From positions 1 to 64,000 of the forward strand of contig PLCB01000037.1 of the NCBI GenBank assembly GCA_003134695.1: 64,000 nt of DNA. Reading direction: 5' to 3'. Position 1 is the first letter of the stretch. The number at the start of each line of letters is the position of its first letter. A program made the position numbers and the translations under genes. The DNA comes from Candidatus Zemynaea palustris (lineage in GTDB: Bacteria; Vulcanimicrobiota; Vulcanimicrobiia; Vulcanimicrobiales; Vulcanimicrobiaceae). The notes under the pieces are model-generated. The model was not told where the DNA came from and ran no database searches. It worked only from the letters and a program-made list of their open reading frames with translations. This document shows, in pieces, positions 53,613 through 61,598 of the stretch.

Positions 53613-54247
53613 GCGAGCCACGAACCGTCGTCCTAATCGAAGATCATAGCCTGACGCGGGCCGGCCTGCGGACCGCGCTCGAGGCGAGTGGTGAACTGCG
53701 CATCGTGGCGGAGGCCGAAGACGGACCGAGCGGTCTGGACGCCATCGTCGCTCGAAAGCCCGACGTCGCCGTCGTCGACATCGGCTTGCCGGGGATCGAC
53801 GGCATCGAGGTGACGCGGCGCGCACGCCTCGTGGCGCCCGGGACCCGCGTCGTGATCCTGACGGTCCACGATCTCGAGACCGAAGTGCTGGCGGCACTTT
53901 CCGCCGGCGCCGACGCCTATTGTTTGAAGACTTCGCCGCCGGAGCGAATCGTCGCGGCGGTGATGACCGCGGCCGACGGCGGGGCGTATTTCGATCCCGG
54001 GATCGCGCGCGTCGTCATGCGCAATCTTGGCGCGCCGAACGCGCCGGCCTCTTCGTCACCGTTGACGCCGCGCGAGACGGAGATCTTGCGCATGATCGCC
54101 GAGGGCCACGGCAACACCGAAATCGCTAAGACGCTCTATCTCGGACTCGGTACGGTGAAGGGGCACATTCGCGACATCCTCGAGAAACTGGCCGCCGTCG
54201 ACCGAACGCAAGCAGCAGTCGTCGCGCTCAGGCGAGGTTTGATCTAG
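53609..54247 (+). CDS. NarL/FixJ-family response regulator
   Basis: A 212-residue regulator: receiver domain with ED at 11-12, phospho-Asp57 in VAVVDIGLPGIDG and the LKTSPPERI Lys, then a LuxR-type helix-turn-helix (LTPRETEILRMIAEGHGNTE, YLGLGTVKGHIRDILEKL). It overlaps the kinase stop (ATGA). A KdpE partner would be OmpR-type, so if this pair controls kdp it is a replacement. Convergent with the GNAT gene, overlapping by 4 bases. Confidence 0.94.
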   Translation: MSEPRTVVLIEDHSLTRAGLRTALEASGELRIVAEAEDGPSGLDAIVARKPDVAVVDIGLPGIDGIEVTRRARLVAPGTRVVILTVHDLETEVLAALSAGADAYCLKTSPPERIVAAVMTAADGGAYFDPGIARVVMRNLGAPNAPASSSPLTPRETEILRMIAEGHGNTEIAKTLYLGLGTVKGHIRDILEKLAAVDRTQAAVVALRRGLI

Positions 54248-54726
54248 AGGAAGCGGTGCATCACGAGGGCGTCGACCTCGCCGAGTGTCGCATGGCGAAA
54301 CGCCTTTGGTAGGCGGCCGACGGTCTCGAAGCCATGGCGTTGCCAGAGGCGTACGGCCGCTTCGTTCGTGCCGACGACGAAATTGAATTGCATCGCACGA
54401 AAACCCGCCGCACGCGCCGCGACGAGCGAATGCTCGCACATCGCTCCGGCGATGCCGCGGCCGCGAAAGGCGGGATCGACGAGGTAGCCGGCGTTGCCGA
54501 CATGATCGCCGAGACCCATTTGGTTCGGGTGGAGCATGTACGTTCCGGCGATCTGCCCCTCGACGACCGCCACGAAAACGTGCGATCTCGGCGGAAACCA
54601 ATACGCGCGAAATTCGTCGTCGCCGGCGCCCGGTGCCGGCGTCAACGTGTCGCCGCCGGCAACTGCGAGTTCGAAGATGGCGCGTATCCGAGGAACGTCC
54701 TCGGCAGCCGCCGAGCGAATCTCGAT
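54244..54726 (-). CDS. GNAT-family N-acetyltransferase, apparent ATC start
   Basis: A GNAT fold with acetyl-CoA loop VDPAFRGRGIAGAMCEHSLV and C-terminal NFVVGTNEAAVRLWQRHGFE. The first canonical codon in frame (TTG 54645) drops the family's first strand and helix. The 27 codons before it encode exactly that element (EIRSAAAEDVPRIRAIFELA, then VAGGDTLTP). An ATC at 54726 begins this reading and shares an A with the upstream TAA stop (TAATC). With ATC the protein is 160 residues, usual for the family. Substrate unknown. Confidence 0.82.
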   Translation of the reverse strand: MEIRSAAAEDVPRIRAIFELAVAGGDTLTPAPGAGDDEFRAYWFPPRSHVFVAVVEGQIAGTYMLHPNQMGLGDHVGNAGYLVDPAFRGRGIAGAMCEHSLVAARAAGFRAMQFNFVVGTNEAAVRLWQRHGFETVGRLPKAFRHATLGEVDALVMHRFL

Positions 54727-55400
54727 TACTTCGATCCAACCAGAGCACGACGAACTTCGTCGCGCGAATCTTTGTGCACCATCACGATGATCTGGTCGCC
54801 GGCCTTGACCTGCGTGTCCCCGCTAGGGATCACGAGTTCGTCACCCTTGCGATCGACGGCGACGACGACGCTCGAACGCGGCAGCCCGATGTCGACGATG
54901 CGTTTGCCATCGGAGGGCGCGCCCGGCCCGATCGAAAGCTTCACCAGCTCGAGCGCGCCGTCGCGCATCTTCGTTAGGACCGAGTAGTCGCGCGTCTGGA
55001 CGTGCTCGTTGATCGCATCGAGGAGGATCTCGGTCGACGAGATCGTCTCGATCGGGTGCTCCGGGTCGATCGACTCGAAGATGAGACGATTCTTCGGGTT
55101 GTTGACACGCGCGATGCAGCGTGCCTTCGACTGGCGTTTGGCGATCAGGCAAACGACCAGGTTGTCTTCATCGTCGCCGGTATCGGCGACAACGACATCG
55201 GCTCGGCTCAGGCCCGCAGCGTCGAGGACCACCGGGTCGCAACCGTCACCGACGACGGCGACGTCGCTTTCCACCATCGTTGCGAGCACCTGCGCCTTGC
55301 GCGCCACCTTCTCGACGACGATGACTTCTTGTTTCTGGGCGAGCAGAGCGCGCGCGAGATACGTCCCGACCTTCCCGCCGCCAACGATCAGAATGAACAC
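54726..55400 (-). CDS. TrkA/KtrA-like potassium channel regulator, copy 1
   Basis: A 224-residue GTG-started protein with Rossmann RCK_N domain (FILIVGGGKVGTYLARALLA, ADVVVADTGDDEDNLVVCLI) and C-terminal RCK_C domain (GLPRSSVVVAVDRKGDELVI, GDQIIVMVHKDSRDEV). It forms gating rings binding NAD(H) or ATP for Trk/Ktr K+ uptake. The paralogue at 55402 precedes it, one base apart; such pairs (CeoB/CeoC type) occur in several phyla. No TrkH/KtrB gene is present in the window. Confidence 0.93.
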   Translation of the reverse strand: MFILIVGGGKVGTYLARALLAQKQEVIVVEKVARKAQVLATMVESDVAVVGDGCDPVVLDAAGLSRADVVVADTGDDEDNLVVCLIAKRQSKARCIARVNNPKNRLIFESIDPEHPIETISSTEILLDAINEHVQTRDYSVLTKMRDGALELVKLSIGPGAPSDGKRIVDIGLPRSSVVVAVDRKGDELVIPSGDTQVKAGDQIIVMVHKDSRDEVRRALVGSK

Positions 55401-55401
55401 G

Positions 55402-56079
55402 TTACGAGATGATTTCTACCGGCGCTTTCGCCGAGGTCGCGAATCGTTTGGAAAATTGTTCGAGCGCCTCCGGAGCGACGATCGCCCTGATTTCGTCGCC
55501 CTCCTGGAGGACGACGTCGTTTCCGGGGATCACCACGCGGCCGCCACGGCGCAGAGCCGCTATCTTGACGCGAGCATCCTGCTCGAGTTCGGCGACGCGC
55601 GTCCCCGCAACGTCTTTCGGGACGATGATCGATAGGGCCGAAATACCGCCATAGTCAAAAGACGGCGTCGATTCAAACGGCATGTTCAGCAGTCTGTCGC
55701 GGATAACTTTCGCGCCCATCGTGGTCGGACAGACCGTTTCGATGCCGAGCTCGCGGTACAGCTGCCCGCGCGGTGGATCGTAGATGCGCGCGACGATTTT
55801 CTTGATGCCGAACATGCGCTGCGCGATGAGCGCGGCCATCACGTTCCGGTTGTCGCCGTCGGTGACGGCGACGAAGCCGTCGGCATCGGCTGCGCCGGCA
55901 CGTTTGAGGACGTCGTAGTCGATGCCGGTGCCGACCTCGACCCGTCCGGGAAAGCGTACGCCTAAACGCTTGAAGGCGGCGGGGTTTTCGTCGATGACGA
56001 CGACGTCGTGGCCTTCCGCGGCCAGAAGTTTTGCAAGTTGCGATCCGACGCGTCCGCAGCCGACGATAACGTATTTCAT
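55402..56079 (-). CDS. TrkA/KtrA-like potassium channel regulator, copy 2
   Basis: A 225-residue RCK protein: KYVIVGCGRVGSQLAKLLAA (GxGxxG), VVVIDENPAAFKRLG with the ribose-binding acidic residue, ADGFVAVTDGDNRNVMAALI, and C-terminal domain VAELEQDARVKIAALRRGGR. It likely forms a hetero-oligomeric gating ring with the neighbouring copy. First gene of the minus-strand trkA-trkA-GNAT operon, 77 bases from the tRNA gene. Confidence 0.93.
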   Translation of the reverse strand: MKYVIVGCGRVGSQLAKLLAAEGHDVVVIDENPAAFKRLGVRFPGRVEVGTGIDYDVLKRAGAADADGFVAVTDGDNRNVMAALIAQRMFGIKKIVARIYDPPRGQLYRELGIETVCPTTMGAKVIRDRLLNMPFESTPSFDYGGISALSIIVPKDVAGTRVAELEQDARVKIAALRRGGRVVIPGNDVVLQEGDEIRAIVAPEALEQFSKRFATSAKAPVEIIS

Positions 56080-56156
56080 AAGGGCGATGGGGATGCTTCG
56101 AGCGGGAGAGGGTTCCGTCCCACCCTACAGAACCGGCGAGGTCTCAGCAGCAGTTT

Positions 56157-56234
<78 letters not shown>

Positions 56235-56237
56235 GGT

Positions 56238-57122
56238 CTAGACTTTTAGTTCAACTTTTTCGAGCGCGCCTTTGGTCGGAACGACGTGATGGTCAAGGCG
56301 CAGCTCCTCAGGCGATAGGCCGAACGCGAGCCCCAAGAGCTGCGGGAGGTGGAAGATCGGGACGTCGATCGGCTTCTTAAGGACGCGCGCCGCATCGGGT
56401 TGCTGGCCGTCGAGGTTGAGATGGCAGAGCGGGCACGGTGTGACCAAGAGGTCGGCGCCTTTGTCCTTCGCCTCCATGATGTGGTTGCCGGCCATGGCGA
56501 GCGACTTGTCGCGATTGAAGGTGAGCATCGGGAAGCCGCAGCACTTGGTCGCGCCCGAATATTCGACCGCCTCCGCGCCCAGCAATCCGATCAGTTGCTC
56601 CAAGTACGTCTTGCGTTCGGGGCGTTCGACGAGACCGAGATATTCGGCCGGGCGCAAGATGTAGCAGCCGTAGAACGGCGCGATCTTCAAGCCGGTGAGC
56701 TTGCGCTTGATCGCGGCCTTGATCCGGTCGATTCCGATGTCTTCGAAGAGCATCCAGAGCAGGTGCTTGACCTCGGTCGTCCCGCCGTACCGGAAACCCT
56801 GATCGCCGATCGTAGCGTTGACCTTGTCGAGCCGGGCGCTGTCGCGTTTGAGGTGGTGATTGTGGTTTGAGAGCACGCCTTGACAGGTGCTGCAGATCGT
56901 CATCAAGTGGGCGCCCTTGCTCTCGGCCATCGCGAGCGTCAAGCCGTTGAGTGCATCGGCCAGCTCCGGATTCTGTTCGGAGATGACGCCGGCACCGGTG
57001 CACGGCGCTTCGGTCAGTTCCTCCAATTGGAGGCCAAGCGGCTCCGCGATCGCGTTCACCGCGACGTAGAGCTCGGGACAGGCGCCTTTCGAGACGCAGC
57101 CGGGATAAAACGCGACTCTCAC
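56238..57122 (-). CDS. HdrB-like CCG-domain subunit of a non-classical succinate dehydrogenase (SdhE type)
   Basis: A 294-residue protein with two CCG (cysteine-rich) domains: VAFYPGCVSKGACPELY and TICSTCQGVLSNHNHHLK in the first, PFYGCYILRPAEYLG, KCCGFPMLTFNRDKSLAMAG and TPCPLCHLNLDGQ in the second, as in heterodisulfide reductase HdrB. In archaeal and some bacterial type-E complex II this subunit replaces the cytochrome b anchor and carries electrons onward. Its GTG overlaps the SdhB stop (TAGTG), giving an sdhA-sdhB-hdrB-like operon. Confidence 0.88.
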   Translation of the reverse strand: MRVAFYPGCVSKGACPELYVAVNAIAEPLGLQLEELTEAPCTGAGVISEQNPELADALNGLTLAMAESKGAHLMTICSTCQGVLSNHNHHLKRDSARLDKVNATIGDQGFRYGGTTEVKHLLWMLFEDIGIDRIKAAIKRKLTGLKIAPFYGCYILRPAEYLGLVERPERKTYLEQLIGLLGAEAVEYSGATKCCGFPMLTFNRDKSLAMAGNHIMEAKDKGADLLVTPCPLCHLNLDGQQPDAARVLKKPIDVPIFHLPQLLGLAFGLSPEELRLDHHVVPTKGALEKVELKV

Positions 57123-58132
57123 TATTTGAATCTCCCTCCAACGCGCGCAAAGATGTTCTTGATCCGCTGCACCCCCGGAATCGACTTATGGATCAGCGGC
57201 GGTAATTTCCCGGCCCGAATCATATTGAATGCGCTCGGCAGGGTTTTCAATTGGTCCAAGATGTTGAAGAAGCCGACCGATCTGGGGAGCAAGGTCAGCT
57301 CGTTAAGCCGGCCGCTGTGCTTGACCGAATCGGCGAACGCGTCGGCGTGGCGCGTCCCCGCGTTATTGGTGAATCCTGCGTCCACGGCCAGTCTGCGCAG
57401 TTTGAGGATCTGCTCAAGCGGAGCGACGCCCTTGGGGCACTGCGTCACGCACTCGTAACAGTGCGTGCAGTCCCAGATGCCGCCCGGGCCGCTGTAGGCC
57501 CCAAGCCGTTCCTTCGTCTCCGCGTCGCGCGGATCGCCGGCGTAGCGATAGGCTTGGGCCAGCGCCTGCGGTCCCAGAAAGTCCGGGTTGACGGCGAAGG
57601 ATTCGCAATCCATCAAGCATGCGCCGCAGCTGATGCACGAGACTTCTTGGATCAACTCTTCCATCGCCGCGTTAGGGACACGATACTCTTCCATCGGCGG
57701 CGGCTCGGGCTGCTTCGCTTCGAGCCAAGGCTTGACCGCGTGGTGCTTCTCCCAAAACGGCGTCATGTCGGCGACCAGATCGCGGATCACCGGCATCGAC
57801 GGCGGCGCCTCGACCCGTGTCTTGCCGTCTTTGGTGAACGTCGTGAGTTTACTTTTGCAGGCCAGGTGCGCGTGACCGTTGACCCACATCGCGCACGAGC
57901 CGCAAATCGCGCTGCGACATGCGCAGCGAACCGCGAGCGACTCGTCTTGGTACTCGCGGATCGCGATCAACGCGTCGAGGACGACGGCGTGCGCCGGCAG
58001 ATCGACCGTGTACGTCTGGTAGCGGCGCGGCGACGCCTTATCCCACGGCGGAGGATACGGCTTGCCGGCGACGGCGCGCTCGTCGTAGTTGCCTTCGGGA
58101 TTGTAGCGTCCGACTTCGATCGTAAACTGCAT
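57122..58132 (-). CDS. sdhB: Succinate dehydrogenase/fumarate reductase iron-sulfur subunit with an extra cluster Cys
   Basis: A 336-residue SdhB. The [2Fe-2S] ligands are in VRCACRSAICGSCAMWVNG plus HLAC; the first [4Fe-4S] set is CISCGACLMDCES. The third set reads DCTHCYECVTQCPKGV: an additional Cys occupies the place of Ile/Val in the usual CxxxxxC...CP motif that holds [3Fe-4S]. This predicts a second [4Fe-4S] cluster, as reported for the type-E SdhB of Sulfolobus. The C-terminus is ~90 residues longer than in the classic subunit. Sits 18 bases after sdhA. Confidence 0.94.
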   Translation of the reverse strand: MQFTIEVGRYNPEGNYDERAVAGKPYPPPWDKASPRRYQTYTVDLPAHAVVLDALIAIREYQDESLAVRCACRSAICGSCAMWVNGHAHLACKSKLTTFTKDGKTRVEAPPSMPVIRDLVADMTPFWEKHHAVKPWLEAKQPEPPPMEEYRVPNAAMEELIQEVSCISCGACLMDCESFAVNPDFLGPQALAQAYRYAGDPRDAETKERLGAYSGPGGIWDCTHCYECVTQCPKGVAPLEQILKLRRLAVDAGFTNNAGTRHADAFADSVKHSGRLNELTLLPRSVGFFNILDQLKTLPSAFNMIRAGKLPPLIHKSIPGVQRIKNIFARVGGRFK

Positions 58133-58150
58133 TCTAGCGTAGCGTTCCCA

Positions 58151-59830
58151 TCAGTAGCTGCGTGCCTCCGGCTTCCACTGCGTGATCGTTACCGGAGCGT
58201 ACGAGAGTTCGGGTTCCTTGCCGGTTCGATAGGTAATCAAGATGTGTTTGAGCCACTCCGCGTCGTTGCGCTCCGGATAGTCCGTGCGCGATTGAGCGCC
58301 GCGGCTTTCCTTTCGTTCGAGCGCGCTGCGCACGATCGCATCGGCGCAGTCGAGCATGAAACCGACCTCGAGCGCGAAGGTGAGCGCCTGATTGAAGATG
58401 CGGCTCTTGTCGCCCACCGCGATCTTTTCGTAGCGCGCCTTCAGCCCGGAGAGTCGCTTCAGTGCTTCCGTCAAACCGGCTTCGTTGCGATAGACGCCGC
58501 AGTGCTTGTCCATCATCGTCGCGAGTTCGAGGCGTAAGCGCGCGTGTGTCTCGCCGGTGTACGGCCGCGCCAGCAACTCTTGCATGCGCGCTTGTTCGGC
58601 GTGCAAGACGTTCTCGCCGCCGCGCGACCCCGCGACGCCCTTGACGTAGGCCGCTGAAGCCTTCCCCGAGCGGCGGCCGAAGACGATCGTGTCGAGCAAG
58701 GAGTTTGCGCCGAGCCGGTTTCCGCCGTGGACGCTGACGCAAGCTACCTCGCCGGCGGCGTAGAGGCCCTGAAGGCGTGTGGCGCCGGTCGCGTCGGTCT
58801 TTACCCCGCCCATCTGATAGTGCATCCCGGGACGCACCGGAATGGGATCCTTGATCATGTCGAGGCCGACATAGTCGAGCGCCATCTCGTGAATCTGCGG
58901 CAATTTCTTCAGGATCACATCCGCGCCGAGGTGGCGACAGTCGAGCAGCACGTTCCCGTCGATCCCTCGGCCCTCGGCGATCTCGGTCACTTCGGAGCGC
59001 GAGCAGACGTCGCGCGCGGCGAGCTCCATCTTGTTGGGCGCGTAGCGCTTCATGAAGCGCTCGCCCTCGGAATTGAGGAGGTACGCGCCTTCACCGCGCG
59101 CCGCCTCCGACATCAAGAACCCGCTGCCGGCGAGCGTCGTCGGATGGTACTGCACCATCTCCATGTCCATCAGCGGCGCGCCGGCGCGATAGGCCAGCGC
59201 GTAGCCGTCGCCGGTGCATATGAGCGCGTTGGTGCTGGGCTCGAAGACGCGGCCCAGTCCGCCCGCCGCATCGATCACCGCTTTCGCGCGCACGAGATGC
59301 AATTCGCCCGTGATCATCTCGAGCGCGACGAGTCCGCGGCACGCGCCGTTCTCGACGTAGAGCGTCGTCGCGAACCACTCTTCGTACACTTTGACGCCGG
59401 CTTTGAGAATTTGGTCGTACAGCGTGACCAGCAGCGCCTGCCCGGTAATGTCGCCGACGAAATACGTTCGCGCTTGCGAAGCGCCCCCGAAGGCGCGCGT
59501 TCCGAGTTTGCCGTCCTCGTTGCGGTAGAAGATGACGCCCATGTGCTCGAACTCGACGATATCGGCTGGGGCTTCGCGGCACATGACTTCAACCGCGTCC
59601 TGATCCGCAAGATAGTCGCTGCCTTTGATCGTGTCGAACGCGTGCGACTCCCACGAGTCGCCCTCGCCGAGTGCGGCGTTGATGCCGCCCTGCGCGGCGC
59701 TCGAATGGCTGCGAATGGGATGGACTTTCGTGACGATGGCGACGTCGGCACCCTCACGCGCCGCTTCGAGGGCGGCGCGCATTCCGGCCAGACCCGCTCC
59801 CAGGACGAGCACGTCGTGATCGATCGTCAC
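58151..59830 (-). CDS. sdhA: Succinate dehydrogenase/fumarate reductase flavoprotein subunit
   Basis: A 559-residue flavoprotein: FAD-binding VLVLGAGLAGMRAALEAA-like start, IRSHSSAAQGGINAALGEGD with the His expected to bind FAD covalently, QYHPTTLAGSGFLMSEAARG with active-site His-Pro-Thr, and HGGNRLGANSLLDTIVFGRR. It oxidises succinate (or reduces fumarate) and passes electrons to SdhB. First gene of the operon; no cytochrome b subunit is encoded anywhere in the window. Confidence 0.95.
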   Translation of the reverse strand: MTIDHDVLVLGAGLAGMRAALEAAREGADVAIVTKVHPIRSHSSAAQGGINAALGEGDSWESHAFDTIKGSDYLADQDAVEVMCREAPADIVEFEHMGVIFYRNEDGKLGTRAFGGASQARTYFVGDITGQALLVTLYDQILKAGVKVYEEWFATTLYVENGACRGLVALEMITGELHLVRAKAVIDAAGGLGRVFEPSTNALICTGDGYALAYRAGAPLMDMEMVQYHPTTLAGSGFLMSEAARGEGAYLLNSEGERFMKRYAPNKMELAARDVCSRSEVTEIAEGRGIDGNVLLDCRHLGADVILKKLPQIHEMALDYVGLDMIKDPIPVRPGMHYQMGGVKTDATGATRLQGLYAAGEVACVSVHGGNRLGANSLLDTIVFGRRSGKASAAYVKGVAGSRGGENVLHAEQARMQELLARPYTGETHARLRLELATMMDKHCGVYRNEAGLTEALKRLSGLKARYEKIAVGDKSRIFNQALTFALEVGFMLDCADAIVRSALERKESRGAQSRTDYPERNDAEWLKHILITYRTGKEPELSYAPVTITQWKPEARSY

Positions 59831-59889
59831 TTATTTTTTCGCTCCTTGCACCCGTTCCAAACGCGGCGCCGCGGCACTGTCAGCCTCCG

Positions 59890-59945
59890 TTACAGGCACT
59901 AGTGTAAATAAAAGACTCTCGCGAGTCCTGCGGAAATGTCGCAGG
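59890..59945 (+). promoter_or_regulatory. Dyad and two stem-loops in the sdhA/Clp-N divergent spacer
   Basis: TTACA...TGTAA (59890-59907) is an operator-like dyad. GACTC TCGC GAGTC (59914-59927) and CCTGCG...CGCAGG (59927-59945) form consecutive stem-loops ending 6 bases before the Clp-N GTG, where they could hide the ribosome site. Function is inference. Confidence 0.4.
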
Positions 59946-59951
59946 GCAGAC

Positions 59952-60353
59952 GTGTTTACCCGTTTCAGCCCGGCAGCCAATCGCATTCTTCGGCTCGCCG
60001 AACAAGAGTGCCGGAACCTCAACCACTACTATGTCGGCGCCGAGCATTTGCTCCTGGCGCTGTGCGACGAGCCGGACCAGGCGACGGCGGCGTACCTGGC
60101 CGAGCATAGCCTGAACAAAGACCGGCTGCGCGCGGCGCTGCGGCGTTCGCTCGGGACGGGCGAGGACCGGATGTGGGATGGGATCTTGGTCACGCCGCGG
60201 GTCCGGGCGATCGTCGAGCGCGCCGAAAACGCCGCCGGAGCCGGGAATGCAGTCGAGCCGGTCGACCTCTTGCGGGCGATCGTCGCCGAGCGTCTGAGCA
60301 CGGCCGCCGAGATTCTGGCGCAATCCGAAGGGAACGTCCGCCGGGCCGGGTAG
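59952..60353 (+). CDS. Stand-alone Clp N-terminal domain protein
   Basis: A 133-residue GTG-started protein consisting only of the double Clp-N repeat: FTRFSPAANRILRLAEQECR, NLNHYYVGAEHLLLALCDEP and VTPRVRAIVERAENAAGAGN, PVDLLRAIVAERLSTAAEIL. No AAA+ module follows. It resembles ClpC N-domains and may act as an adaptor or decoy that binds substrates or adaptors of a Clp ATPase. Leader contains inverted repeats. Confidence 0.88.
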   Translation: MFTRFSPAANRILRLAEQECRNLNHYYVGAEHLLLALCDEPDQATAAYLAEHSLNKDRLRAALRRSLGTGEDRMWDGILVTPRVRAIVERAENAAGAGNAVEPVDLLRAIVAERLSTAAEILAQSEGNVRRAG

Positions 60354-60379
60354 CACCCCCGGCTAGCGGAGGACCTTTC

Positions 60380-60997
60380 CTGGAGCATCTGGCGCAGTTC
60401 TTCCTCAACCTGGTCGACAGATTCGGCTACCCCGGGCTTTTTGTCGTGATGGTGCTCGGGAATCTCGGTTTCCCGGTCGGCACCGAGATCGTCGTCCCGG
60501 CCGCCGGCGCGCTGGCCGCGACCGGGCATCTCTCGAGTTGGTGGCTAGCGGCGACGATTGCGACGGTAGGCGAACTCGTCGGCGGCATGATCCTGTACAC
60601 GATCGGCTACTACGGCGGGCGGCCGTTCGTCGCGCGTTGGGGGAAGTATCTCAAACTCGACGAGCACAAGCTCGATCGGTTCCACGAATTTTACGAGCGG
60701 TACGGAAACGTCGTCGTCCTGATCTGCCGTTTCGTTCCGTTCGTCCGCGGCGTCTCGGCGCTGCCGGCCGGCGTCTCGCGCATGCCGAAGCGATTCTTCT
60801 TGCTCTACACGGCGCTTGGCTCGGCGGCGTTCTGCTTCGGACTCGCCTGGCTCGGCAACGCCTTCGCCCGCCATATCGACGAGATCACGCCGCAGATCCA
60901 CCGCTACTCGACCGCCTTCCTGATCGTATCGGGCGCGGCGATCTGCGTCTTTGTCGCATACCGGCTTCTCAGGCGGCCGCGCGGCGAAGCCGCGTGA
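60380..60997 (+). CDS. DedA-family membrane protein, CTG start with strong ribosome site
   Basis: A 205-residue DedA/VTT protein: RFGYPGLFVVMVLGNLGFPV, GELVGGMILYTIGYYGGRPF, RFHEFYERYGNVVVLICRFV and PFVRGVSALPAGVSRMPKRF are the conserved segments. In this frame the CTG at 60380 is preceded by GGAGG at 7 bases and gives EHLAQFFLNLVDRFG, the usual DedA N-terminus; the first ATG/GTG (GTG in VVMVLG) would delete the first conserved block. DedA proteins act in membrane lipid (undecaprenyl-phosphate or phospholipid) flipping. Confidence 0.9.
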   Translation: MEHLAQFFLNLVDRFGYPGLFVVMVLGNLGFPVGTEIVVPAAGALAATGHLSSWWLAATIATVGELVGGMILYTIGYYGGRPFVARWGKYLKLDEHKLDRFHEFYERYGNVVVLICRFVPFVRGVSALPAGVSRMPKRFFLLYTALGSAAFCFGLAWLGNAFARHIDEITPQIHRYSTAFLIVSGAAICVFVAYRLLRRPRGEAA

Positions 60998-61023
60998 GCC
61001 GAAAATGGGTTACAATAGATGCC

Positions 61024-61596
61024 ATGAAGTCGCTCGCCGTGCTGCTTGTTTTGGTGCTTGGTCTGGGGGCTCAGGCGGCCGCGCAGGTGACCCTGCCGCC
61101 GTCGCTGCCCCTGCCGCCCCCGTTGCCTCCGCCGCCGCCGGTCAATGTGACGGCGCAGGCGCTCCACGACGCTTACACCGCGGTCGTGCGCTCGAAGTCT
61201 TTGCAAGCGAACTTCTTGTATGCCGAGGCGCTGGCGCGCTATCGCGCCGGCGATCGCACGAGCGCAACCTACGATGCCGCGCTCGCAGCTGGGATGGCGA
61301 ACGCCGTGCTCGGACGCACCTACATCGCGCCGATCGGTGCGGCGCCGCCGCCGGACTTTCTCCTCCAGGCGAAAACCATTCCGTTGCCGGCCGTCCTTCC
61401 GACGGAAGTCTTGCGCGCTCGCAATGAAATCGAACGCGTGCAGCAATTGACCGGCGATCCCCTCAGCGCCGCGACGGCGCGCTATCGTGCCGCGCTCGAT
61501 CGCTACTTCGCCGGCGACGTCGCCGGCGCGAAGTCCGAAGCAGACGCCGCCTACGCGTCGGCAGTGGCGGCAGCGAAAAACTCGCGCCAGCACTGA
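61024..61596 (+). CDS. Secreted proline-rich protein of unknown function
   Basis: A 190-residue protein with signal peptide (KSLAVLLVLVLGLGAQAAAQ), a Pro-rich stretch (LPPSLPLPPPLPPPPPVNVT) and an Ala-rich helical domain with two segments of similar pattern (FLYAEALARYRAGDRTSATY, ARYRAALDRYFAGDVAGAKS). It looks like a TPR-like helical periplasmic protein. It starts 26 bases after the DedA gene and 2 bases before uvrC. Function unknown; the proline run is a likely EF-P target. Confidence 0.6.
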   Translation: MKSLAVLLVLVLGLGAQAAAQVTLPPSLPLPPPLPPPPPVNVTAQALHDAYTAVVRSKSLQANFLYAEALARYRAGDRTSATYDAALAAGMANAVLGRTYIAPIGAAPPPDFLLQAKTIPLPAVLPTEVLRARNEIERVQQLTGDPLSAATARYRAALDRYFAGDVAGAKSEADAAYASAVAAAKNSRQH

Positions 61597-61598
61597 GG

